Below are positions 24,098 through 29,227 of a stretch of DNA of 29,227 nucleotides, in pieces (the stretch's first letter is position 1; every line of letters begins with the position of its first letter). The position numbers and the translations under genes are program-made. The stretch spans positions 1-29,227 of the forward strand of contig JAEZKW010000141.1 in assembly GCA_023415375.1 (NCBI GenBank), given 5' to 3'. Below the pieces are notes generated by a model that saw only the letters and a list, made by a program, of their open reading frames with translations, searched no databases and was not told the DNA's origin. This DNA is from Bacillota bacterium (GTDB lineage: Bacteria > Bacillota > UBA4882 > UBA8346).

Positions 24098-24126
24098 GCA
24101 GGATCTTGGTTCTCTATGGCGAATTT
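24098..24126 (+). promoter_or_regulatory. Sigma-H promoter of spoIIAA-spoIIAB-sigF
   Basis: GCAGGATCT (24098-24106) fits the sigma-H -35 RnAGGAwwW at all but one position, and GGCGAATTT (24118-24126) fits the -10 RnnGAATww fully, with 11 bases between. In B. subtilis the spoIIA operon is transcribed by sigma-H with Spo0A. The start would be near 24132, some 25 bases before spoIIAA. TGGCGAA within the -10 also fits the Spo0A box TGnCGAA, probably by coincidence. Confidence 0.75.
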
Positions 24127-24156
24127 CTCTAGAAACTTAGGAGGGAGGATATTATC

Positions 24157-24495
24157 TTGATATTGAAAACGGAACGGCAAGGCGCCAACTTAATCGTATC
24201 CATTGATGGTGAGCTTGATTTAGAGACTGCGCCGCTGTTTAAAGAGACTGTTGAAAAAAAACTCAATCAATACGAATCGGTCCGGCATCTCATCCTGGAT
24301 TTGGAAAGAGTCAGCTTTATTGACAGTTCGGGACTTGGAGCGATTTTGGGAAGATATAAACGTCTGAGCGGGCAGGGCGGGAAAATATCCGCTGTTAAGG
24401 TCTCCCAACCAATCAAAAGAATCCTAGAACTATCAGGATTATTAAAGGTGATGTCAATTTATGAAAATCGCAATCAAGCTTTAGGAAATAAATAG
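24157..24495 (+). CDS. spoIIAA: Anti-sigma-F factor antagonist SpoIIAA
   Basis: A STAS-domain protein of 112 residues. In its unphosphorylated form it binds SpoIIAB and frees SigmaF in the forespore. The phosphorylation site is S58 within SFIDSSGLGAILGRYK (53-68), the same number as in B. subtilis. GELDLETAPLF (18-28) and the C-terminal RILELSGLLKV are typical. TTG 24157 starts eight bases after GAGGGAGG (24141-24148). It is the first gene of the operon behind the sigma-H promoter. The phosphatase SpoIIE that reactivates it is not in the window. Confidence 0.97.
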   Translation: MILKTERQGANLIVSIDGELDLETAPLFKETVEKKLNQYESVRHLILDLERVSFIDSSGLGAILGRYKRLSGQGGKISAVKVSQPIKRILELSGLLKVMSIYENRNQALGNK

Positions 24496-24575
24496 ACCAA
24501 ATTATTATGTTTATTTTTATAAATTATAAGTTGAAATTAGTTCACCACAACTCTATTAATGGGGGTTGAAGTCGA

Positions 24576-25022
24576 TTGAATAATTATTTAAAATTGGAGT
24601 TTCCTAGTTTACCTTCAAATGTCGGACTAGCCCGTTTAGTCGTTGCCACTTTCGCATCACAATTAGAATTTACTTTGGCCGAGATCGAAGAAATTCGCGT
24701 CGCTGTTTCCGAGGCAGTTTCAAATTGTGTGATTCATGCTTATCCAAAAAGTCCCGGTGTGGTTGAATTACATCTAAACATTACCGATGGAACGCTAACC
24801 ATTGAGATCAAAGATTTTGGCAAAGGAATTGAAAATATTGAGCAAGCAAAGCAAGCTACATATTCGACTGAACCTGAGCATATGGGTCTCGGGCTGGTAT
24901 TTATGGAGTCATTTATGGATGAAATGACTTTAACCTCTAAGCCATTTGAAGGTACCACTGTAATTATGAAAAAGTGTCCGGAACGGGGGCCCGCCGATGT
25001 TGGGATCTCCGGAAATAATTAG
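24576..25022 (+). CDS. spoIIAB: Anti-sigma-F factor and serine kinase SpoIIAB
   Basis: A GHKL-fold protein that binds SigmaF and, with ATP, phosphorylates SpoIIAA. Motifs: N-box with E46 and N50 (SEAVSNCVIHAY), G1 with D80-G82-G84 (DFGKGI) and G2 MGLGLVFM (103-110). R20, the position known to contact SigmaF, is conserved (LARLVV). It has 148 residues. TTG 24576 follows GGGGG at 24561-24565. The 80-base gap from spoIIAA has no terminator. Its 3' end overlaps sigF by 26 bases in another frame, which should couple the stoichiometry of the two partners. Confidence 0.97.
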   Translation: MNNYLKLEFPSLPSNVGLARLVVATFASQLEFTLAEIEEIRVAVSEAVSNCVIHAYPKSPGVVELHLNITDGTLTIEIKDFGKGIENIEQAKQATYSTEPEHMGLGLVFMESFMDEMTLTSKPFEGTTVIMKKCPERGPADVGISGNN

Positions 25023-25785
25023 AAGTGAAATTACCTTACCCGAAAATAATCTCTTATCTGATGAGGAATTTTTGAACTTGGTCTCCAAATATCGTAAAGG
25101 TGACCGCGAAGCCAAAAATGTCATTATTCAGCATAATCTACGGCTGGTGATGAGTATAGCCCAGCGCTTTGCTTATCGGGGCGAAATTGATGACCTATTT
25201 CAAATTGGTTGTATGGGGTTAATGAAGGCGATCGAGAAATTTGATCCAATGTTCTCAGTAAAGTTTTCCACGTATGCAGTCCCTGTAATCATTGGGGAAA
25301 TCAAACAATACCTCAGGGACGATGGGCCAATTAAAGTAAGCCGGGGTTTAAAAGAAATTGCAGCCAAGATTGAACAAACCCGTATTCAATTGGCAAATGA
25401 GTATGGTCAAGAACCTACACTATCGGAATTAGTATCTGCAACTGGCCTGCCCCGTGAGGAAATAGCCGGCGCATTAGAGGCAACTCGTCCACTCAACTCC
25501 TTACAGGATTTCGTCCATGAAGATGAGGGCGATATTTTATGCAGAGAACATTTTATCGGGGAAGATACAGATCATACAGCTTGGCTTGAAAATTACGCAT
25601 TACGGGAAGCAATTGAAAAATTACCGCCTAGGCTGAAAGAATTAGTAATGTTACGCTTTTTTGAGGAAAAAACCCAAAGTCAAATAGCCGATATTTTTGG
25701 CGTTTCCCAGGTTCAGATCTGCAGATTGGAAAAAGAGGCTCTTCATAAATTGCGGGAGTTCTATATGAGCGATTTAGAATTTTAA
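24997..25785 (+). CDS. sigF: RNA polymerase sporulation sigma factor SigF
   Basis: The first forespore-specific sigma factor. Region 2 spans about 48-110 (RLVMSIAQRFAYRGEIDDLF, then the -10-recognising KFSTYAVPVIIGEIKQYLRD), region 3 about 120-180 and the region 4 helix-turn-helix about 228-256 (QSQIADIFGVSQVQICRLEK). At 262 residues it is the usual size, and its third position in the spoIIA operon confirms SigF rather than SigG or SigB. ATG 24997 lies inside the end of spoIIAB, seven bases after GGGGG (24985-24989). A CTTC/GAAG hairpin at about 25835-25850 is too weak to call a terminator. Confidence 0.96.
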   Translation: MLGSPEIIRSEITLPENNLLSDEEFLNLVSKYRKGDREAKNVIIQHNLRLVMSIAQRFAYRGEIDDLFQIGCMGLMKAIEKFDPMFSVKFSTYAVPVIIGEIKQYLRDDGPIKVSRGLKEIAAKIEQTRIQLANEYGQEPTLSELVSATGLPREEIAGALEATRPLNSLQDFVHEDEGDILCREHFIGEDTDHTAWLENYALREAIEKLPPRLKELVMLRFFEEKTQSQIADIFGVSQVQICRLEKEALHKLREFYMSDLEF

Positions 25786-25869
25786 CTTTCCGGCTGAACC
25801 AGTTTCAAAAATTCAATAATAATTCATAAGAAGACTTCCAAAAATGAAGGCGAATTTTTAAACCTAAAC

Positions 25870-25898
25870 GTATATGGATCTAAAATCTCCAAATAATA
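25870..25898 (+). promoter_or_regulatory. Candidate sigma-G (forespore) promoter
   Basis: GTATA (25870-25874) is followed after 17 bases by AATAATA (25892-25898), one mismatch from the sigma-G -10 CATnnTA. The start would fall near 25904, just before the ribosome binding site of the next gene. AT-rich sequence makes chance matches common. Confidence 0.35.
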
Positions 25899-25916
25899 AC
25901 CCTGGTGAGTTAATCA

Positions 25917-26120
25917 ATGAGAAAACCGGGATTGTTACTTTTCTTAATCGGTTTTTTGCTAATCATTATTGGAGTTATAATCTATCTTACAGTCAGCTCG
26001 CCGAAGATGCCGGCTAACGCTAAATTAGTTTTAAAACCACTCCATAGTAAATTAAACACGTATGATCCAGCAAATATTGATTCTAGGCAACGTAAAGAAG
26101 AAAGGAGGCACCCTGGATGA
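25917..26120 (+). CDS. Small single-pass membrane protein, unknown
   Basis: A 67-residue protein I do not recognise. Residues 4-26 (PGLLLFLIGFLLIIIGVII) form one strong transmembrane helix after a short positively charged start, and the remaining 40 residues are hydrophilic and basic near the end (RQRKEERRHPG). The start ATG 25917 has GGTGAG at 25904-25909. Its stop overlaps the dodecin ATG as ATGA, which supports real translation. It lies after sigF, where spoVA genes stand in Bacillus, but has no resemblance to them. A forespore role is possible if the sigma-G-like promoter is real. Confidence 0.65.
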   Translation: MRKPGLLLFLIGFLLIIIGVIIYLTVSSPKMPANAKLVLKPLHSKLNTYDPANIDSRQRKEERRHPG

Positions 26121-26320
26121 GTGTCATAAAAGTTGTTGAATTAGTAGCTGATTCTCCAGACGGATGGAAGGATGCAATTGAAAAGGCTGTGACAAAAGCC
26201 TCAGAGACTATCCATAATATCAGCGGAGTTGAAGTTACCAATCTAACCGCTTCCGTTAAAGATGGAAAAGTCTCCGGTTATAAAGCAGATCTCCATTTAG
26301 CATTTCGAGTGGAAGATTAA
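26117..26320 (+). CDS. Dodecin family protein
   Basis: A 67-residue protein expected to form a hollow dodecamer. The strand-helix-strand-strand pattern is clear: VIKVVELVADSPDGWKDAIE, TKASETIHNISGVEVTN, then SVKDGKVSGYKADLHLAFRV. In flavin-binding dodecins a Trp in the RWFEV segment stacks on the isoalloxazine ring; the corresponding place here reads SGVEV (G37), so classical flavin stacking is unlikely. Related Trp-less proteins exist in Gram-positive bacteria. GGAGG at 26104-26108 is eight bases from ATG 26117, and the gene overlaps its upstream neighbour by four bases. Confidence 0.9.
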   Translation: MSVIKVVELVADSPDGWKDAIEKAVTKASETIHNISGVEVTNLTASVKDGKVSGYKADLHLAFRVED

Positions 26321-26325
26321 AGTTG

Positions 26326-26350
26326 ATTGTATTTCAAAACGGAATACAAT
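26326..26350 (+). other. Hairpin just after the dodecin gene
   Basis: ATTGTATTTC (26326-26335) and GGAATACAAT (26341-26350) pair over ten bases with one G-U and a five-base loop. No T-run follows, so it is more likely an mRNA 3'-end stabiliser or chance than a terminator; a true terminator lies downstream. Confidence 0.4.
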
Positions 26351-26406
26351 TTGATGCAATATTGAATCGTAGCTTGTTTTACGATGTATCTTAGTTGTCT
26401 CTGAAT

Positions 26407-26437
26407 AAAAACCCCTTGTTGATGAATGGGGTTTTTT
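26407..26437 (+). terminator. Rho-independent terminator before folK
   Basis: AAAAACCCC (26407-26415) pairs with GGGGTTTTT (26428-26436) and is followed by further T and A. It ends transcripts from the dodecin gene. Confidence 0.85.
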
Positions 26438-26574
26438 AATTTTAAATCTCTAAAGAAGGAAACCCAATCACTCCCACGAATATTATTTCTAGATTACAAT
26501 AAATTTTGGACAAAAAACGGGTAGGAGGAAAGACTGTCTCCATTAGGCTCCAAAATTGGGAACAGCCTGATACA

Positions 26575-27090
26575 ATGGCTACAATAAACAACGATCGCGT
26601 TTTCATTGGTTTAGGAAGTAATCTTGCTGATTCCCCAGTTCAAATTGACCGGGCTGTCCGACTGTTGGAAGAAAATTTCAGAACCAAGATGATAACTTCT
26701 TCTTTATATTTCAGTGAGCCGGTTGAAGTCCGAGAGCAACCATGGTTTTATAATCAAGTTGTGTATTTTATCGAACAAACGGACGCTACTCCATTCATGA
26801 TCTTAAAAATTTTAAAGAATATTGAGCAAACCATGGGTCGAGTTGAAACCTATCGGTACGGCCCACGAATTATTGATTTAGATTTATTACTTTATAAAGA
26901 TTGGGTATTAGAAAGTGAGTCCTTAATCATCCCGCATCCTAAAATGACCGAACGATTATTTGTAATGGCACCTCTGCTTGAACTAGATCCTGAACTTATC
27001 CATCCTCGTTATAATCTTTCCATCCAAAAAATAATGAGTAAAAATTCTTCTAAATTTAGCCGCTGCGAAAAAGTAACAATGAATGAATAA
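26575..27090 (+). CDS. folK: 2-amino-4-hydroxy-6-hydroxymethyldihydropteridine pyrophosphokinase
   Basis: HPPK transfers pyrophosphate from ATP to hydroxymethyldihydropterin in folate synthesis. Diagnostic segments are VFIGLGSNLADS (9-20), SSLYFSEPVE, the catalytic loop ending RYGPRIIDLDLLLY, and IPHPKMTERLFVMAPLLEL. It has 171 residues from ATG 26575, where homologues start. The frame stays open upstream to a TTG at 26506, but that start has no ribosome binding site and the added residues resemble no HPPK. GGAGG inside this stretch (26523-26527) has no start codon at a proper distance. The site before 26575 is weak. No folB or folP is nearby, so the gene stands alone. Confidence 0.92.
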   Translation: MATINNDRVFIGLGSNLADSPVQIDRAVRLLEENFRTKMITSSLYFSEPVEVREQPWFYNQVVYFIEQTDATPFMILKILKNIEQTMGRVETYRYGPRIIDLDLLLYKDWVLESESLIIPHPKMTERLFVMAPLLELDPELIHPRYNLSIQKIMSKNSSKFSRCEKVTMNE

Positions 27091-27170
27091 CAGCCAAGCT
27101 AGAATTTTATTAACTGTAAAACTTTAATTTTAAGTCATAAATAGAACTGAGTAACGTATCAATGTATAAG

Positions 27171-27200
27171 TTGACATTTTAATGTACTTTCCGTTATAAT
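27171..27200 (+). promoter_or_regulatory. Consensus sigma-A promoter upstream of hydA
   Basis: TTGACA (27171-27176) and TATAAT (27195-27200) are perfect hexamers with an 18-base spacer. Transcription would start near 27207 and leave a leader of about 350 bases before hydA. Two other TATAAT boxes (27341 and 27397) lack a -35. Confidence 0.8.
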
Positions 27201-27227
27201 TAAAATAGTTTAAATTGATTAAGTTTC

Positions 27228-27304
27228 TGAGGACTATGTCCTTAATTTTTAAGAATACTTTGTGAAAAATAGCACAATTTCCATCCTCAATAAAGTGAGG
27301 ACTA
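27228..27304 (+). promoter_or_regulatory. Leader region with duplicated TGAGGACTA and competing pairings
   Basis: TGAGGACTA occurs at 27228-27236 and again at 27296-27304. TCCTCA (27284-27289) can pair with either copy, while the first copy can instead form AGGAC/GTCCT (27230-27234/27238-27242). Such mutually exclusive pairings resemble a regulatory leader, although no known riboswitch class is recognised. The rest of the leader (27305-27488) shows no gene or clear structure. Confidence 0.35.
27260..27277 (+). promoter_or_regulatory. Rex-like operator
   Basis: TTGTGAAAAATAGCACAA matches the Rex consensus TTGTGA-N6-TCACAA at 11 of 12 fixed positions. Rex is the NADH/NAD+-sensing repressor of fermentation and hydrogenase genes in Bacillota. 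The site lies about 55 bases downstream of the predicted start, so repression would be by roadblock. No Rex gene is in the window. Confidence 0.6.
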
Positions 27305-27488
27305 AGCGTAAAAGTTCTCCTCCAAAAATAACTTCCAAGATATAATAGCCCAAGGTTTTAATAACCAAAAGAACACAGACCTAACGATTGTTTCATTATA
27401 ATCCGGAATAAGTTTTTTACCAAAAGAGTCTATAAGAGTAGAAACATCATCGAAATCAATCCTGATTTATTGTAATAGCAAATCAAAA

Positions 27489-27524
27489 AATTTGGGCTCA
27501 TCAATGTTGATTAATAACCCAATT
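27489..27524 (+). other. Hairpin upstream of the hydA ribosome binding site
   Basis: AATTTGGG (27489-27496) pairs with CCCAATT (27518-27524) with one bulged T, and the loop carries ATCAA/TTGAT (27500-27504/27507-27511). It ends 20 bases before the ribosome binding site and has no T-run, so termination is unlikely. Confidence 0.35.
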
Positions 27525-27560
27525 GTTATTCAATAATTAATTAGAAAGGATGAATGATGA

Positions 27561-29227
27561 ATGGCAATGATCAAATTGACAATCGATGGTCAAGAAGTAG
27601 AAGTGTCTGCCGGATCTACTATCCTGCAAGCTGCTAAAAAGGCGGGTGTCGATATTCCAACTCTTTGTTACCATCCCGATTTAGACACCAAGGCAATGTG
27701 CCGGATTTGTATGGTAGAGGTAGCCGGAGCCAGAACATTGCAAACTGCATGCTCTCAGCCAGCTGTTGAAGGTATGAATGTTAAAACCAATACTCCGGCA
27801 GTAAGGGAAGCCCGAAAATTAAATCTGGAATTATTACTCTCCAATCATCCCCAAGATTGTTTAAATTGTGTCCGCAATCAAAAATGTGAACTGCAAAGTT
27901 TGTCTGAAAAGCTGGGAGTTCGTTCTCAGCGTTTTCCGGCAAAAGAAAAAACCAAATTACCGATTGATAATTCCAGTTGTTCGGTTGTTCGGGACGCCTC
28001 TAAATGTATTTTATGCCGCCGTTGTGTTGCTATGTGTCAAAAAATTCAGGGAGTATCCGCCTTATCAGCCGTTAATCGTGGTGATGAAACCGTAATTGCT
28101 CCTGCTGGTGGAAAAGAGCTAAATTCAGTAGCATGTACGCTTTGTGGCCAATGTATTCACGTGTGTCCGGTAGGAGCGATATATGAAGTTGACGACACTC
28201 AAAAAGTTTGGAATGCACTTGCAAATCCCGACTTACACGTAGTCGTTCAAACCGCACCAGCGATCAGGGTTGCTATTGGCGAAGAAATGGGATTACCTCC
28301 AGGAAGCATAGTAACGGGGAAACTAGCCACTGCGTTACGTAGGCTTGGATTCGCAAAAGTTTTTGATACCGATTTTTCAGCTGATTTAACAATCTTAGAA
28401 GAAGGGAATGAATTATTACAAAGGCTTAATAACGGCGGCAAACTACCGATGATAACGTCTTGCAGCCCAGGTTGGATTAAATATATTGAACATTTTTATC
28501 CGGATCTGCTTGACCATTTATCAACTTGCAAATCACCCCAGCAAATGTTCGGCGCAATGGCGAAGTCATATTATGCCAATAAGGTTGGAATTCCCGCAGG
28601 GAAAATTCTTATGGTTTCGATAATGCCATGTACAGCCAAAAAATATGAATGTCAACGTCCGGAAATGAATAGCAGCGGTTATCAAGATGTCGACGTTGTA
28701 CTTACAACTCGGGAACTCGGCCGGATGCTACGGGAAAGCGGAATTAACTTTGAAAACTTGCCCGAAGAAAAATTTGATGAACCACTGGGCATCTCTACCG
28801 GCGCAGGAGTAATCTTTGGTGCGACCGGAGGAGTCATGGAAGCCGCTTTACGGACTGTATATGAAGTAGTAACAGAAAAAGAACTCCCAAAAATAGATTT
28901 TGAAGAAGTCCGCGGTATAGAAGGCGTGAAGGAAGCCACGGTTGATCTACAAGGTACTCAAGTTAAAGTAGCGGTGGCCCATGGACTATCCAATGCTAAA
29001 AAATTAATGGAAAAAATTAAAGATGGCAGCGCCGATTATCAATTTGTTGAAATCATGTGCTGTCCTGGTGGTTGCATTGGCGGTGGCGGCCAACCTTTCC
29101 CGACCAGCCTGGAAACCCGGCTGGCCCGTATAAAAGCAATTTATGAAGAAGATAAAGGAATGCCAATTCGGAAATCTCATCAAAACCCTGCTGTACAAGA
29201 GTTGTATCAAGATTTTCTCGGCAAACC
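27561..29227 (+). CDS. hydA: [FeFe] hydrogenase catalytic subunit HydA (3' end outside the window)
   Basis: A multi-cluster [FeFe] hydrogenase that makes or consumes H2, probably with NADH and/or ferredoxin. An N-terminal [2Fe-2S] domain has C36, C47, C50 and C64. A His-ligated [4Fe-4S] follows with H96, C100, C103 and C109. Two more [4Fe-4S] clusters use C149/152/155/159 and C192/195/198/202. The H-domain has TSCSPGW (C301), MPCTAKK (C357) and EIMCCPGGCIGGGGQP (C501, C505). Ser302 stands where many enzymes have the proton-relay Cys, and Cys500 where Ala is usual. AAAGGA at 27545-27550 serves ATG 27561. About 555 codons are present without a stop; only a short tail should be missing. hydB and hydC are not upstream. 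Confidence 0.96.
   Translation, partial: MAMIKLTIDGQEVEVSAGSTILQAAKKAGVDIPTLCYHPDLDTKAMCRICMVEVAGARTLQTACSQPAVEGMNVKTNTPAVREARKLNLELLLSNHPQDCLNCVRNQKCELQSLSEKLGVRSQRFPAKEKTKLPIDNSSCSVVRDASKCILCRRCVAMCQKIQGVSALSAVNRGDETVIAPAGGKELNSVACTLCGQCIHVCPVGAIYEVDDTQKVWNALANPDLHVVVQTAPAIRVAIGEEMGLPPGSIVTGKLATALRRLGFAKVFDTDFSADLTILEEGNELLQRLNNGGKLPMITSCSPGWIKYIEHFYPDLLDHLSTCKSPQQMFGAMAKSYYANKVGIPAGKILMVSIMPCTAKKYECQRPEMNSSGYQDVDVVLTTRELGRMLRESGINFENLPEEKFDEPLGISTGAGVIFGATGGVMEAALRTVYEVVTEKELPKIDFEEVRGIEGVKEATVDLQGTQVKVAVAHGLSNAKKLMEKIKDGSADYQFVEIMCCPGGCIGGGGQPFPTSLETRLARIKAIYEEDKGMPIRKSHQNPAVQELYQDFLGK

Noticed and set aside
24117..24123. Spo0A box-like TGGCGAA
   Set aside because: It lies within the sigma-H -10 element, not upstream where Spo0A boxes act; likely a consequence of the GAAT core.
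26506..26574. Upstream TTG start for folK
   Set aside because: There is no ribosome binding site before it, and homologues begin at the strand just after ATG 26575.
27341..27402. Two extra TATAAT boxes in the hydA leader (27341, 27397)
   Set aside because: Neither has a recognisable -35 at 16-18 bases nor an extended -10 in AT-rich sequence.
27523..27540. Second Rex-like site TTGTTATTCAATAATTAA near the hydA start
   Set aside because: Only the left half fits; the right half matches the consensus poorly.

Overview
The window is core chromosome of an anaerobic, endospore-forming Bacillota (Firmicutes, Clostridia-like). The reasons are the spoIIAA-spoIIAB-sigF operon, spoIIP, spoIVFA/spoIVFB and a spoVAE-type gene, together with an [FeFe] hydrogenase, a 2-hydroxyacyl-CoA-dehydratase-type activase set and a small ferredoxin. 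Every convincing gene is on the + strand. Coding is dense, base composition looks moderately AT-rich and even throughout, and TTG and GTG starts are common. I see no rRNA, tRNA, CRISPR array, transposase, phage gene or attachment site. A finer taxonomic placement is not justified from this sequence alone.

Layout. 1-4704 is a housekeeping block: an Asp23 protein, fatty-acid kinase FakA, a DegV fatty-acid-binding partner, RsmD, CoaD and a coiled-coil protein. 4794-7551 is cmk-ispH-rpsA, closed by a terminator. 7681-11037 is a tightly overlapping sporulation operon: DUF1614 membrane protein, SpoIIP, two DUF3189 paralogues and SpoVAE. 11236-14281 is a three-gene unit resembling a split version of the large multidomain 'CoA-dehydratase activase' proteins: two HgdB-like paralogues with three conserved Cys each, plus a BadF/HgdC ATPase with a Cys-rich tail. 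It is followed by a Mug DNA glycosylase and a one-cluster ferredoxin. 15187-22439 is the spoIVFA-spoIVFB / radical SAM (TIGR03960) / DUF2344 / RNase G / rplU-prp-rpmA region, with a strong internal promoter before rplU. 22808-26320 holds dacF, then spoIIAA-AB-sigF behind a well-matched sigma-H promoter, then a small membrane protein overlapping a dodecin. folK follows, then a roughly 470-base gap with a perfect-hexamer sigma-A promoter and a Rex-like operator, and then the [FeFe] hydrogenase hydA, which runs off the right edge.

How the parts work together. SpoIIAB sequesters SigmaF until SpoIIAA releases it, and SigmaF starts forespore gene expression. SpoIIP acts in engulfment, SpoIVFB (held by SpoIVFA) is the pro-sigma-K protease, and SpoVAE-type proteins belong to dipicolinate handling and germination. 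Prp removes the N-terminal extension of L27, and its target motif is visible in the adjacent rpmA product. HydA disposes of reductant as H2, and a Rex-like site suggests control by NADH/NAD+.

The places most worth a second look are the split activase unit, the hydA leader (Rex-like box, duplicated TGAGGACTA, competing pairings) with two unusual residues in the H-cluster motifs, the 80-nt imperfect palindrome in the rplU leader, the possible hairpin over the spoIVFA ribosome binding site, and the DUF1614/DUF3189 partners of SpoIIP. None of these is a clearly new system. Most of the window is orthodox.
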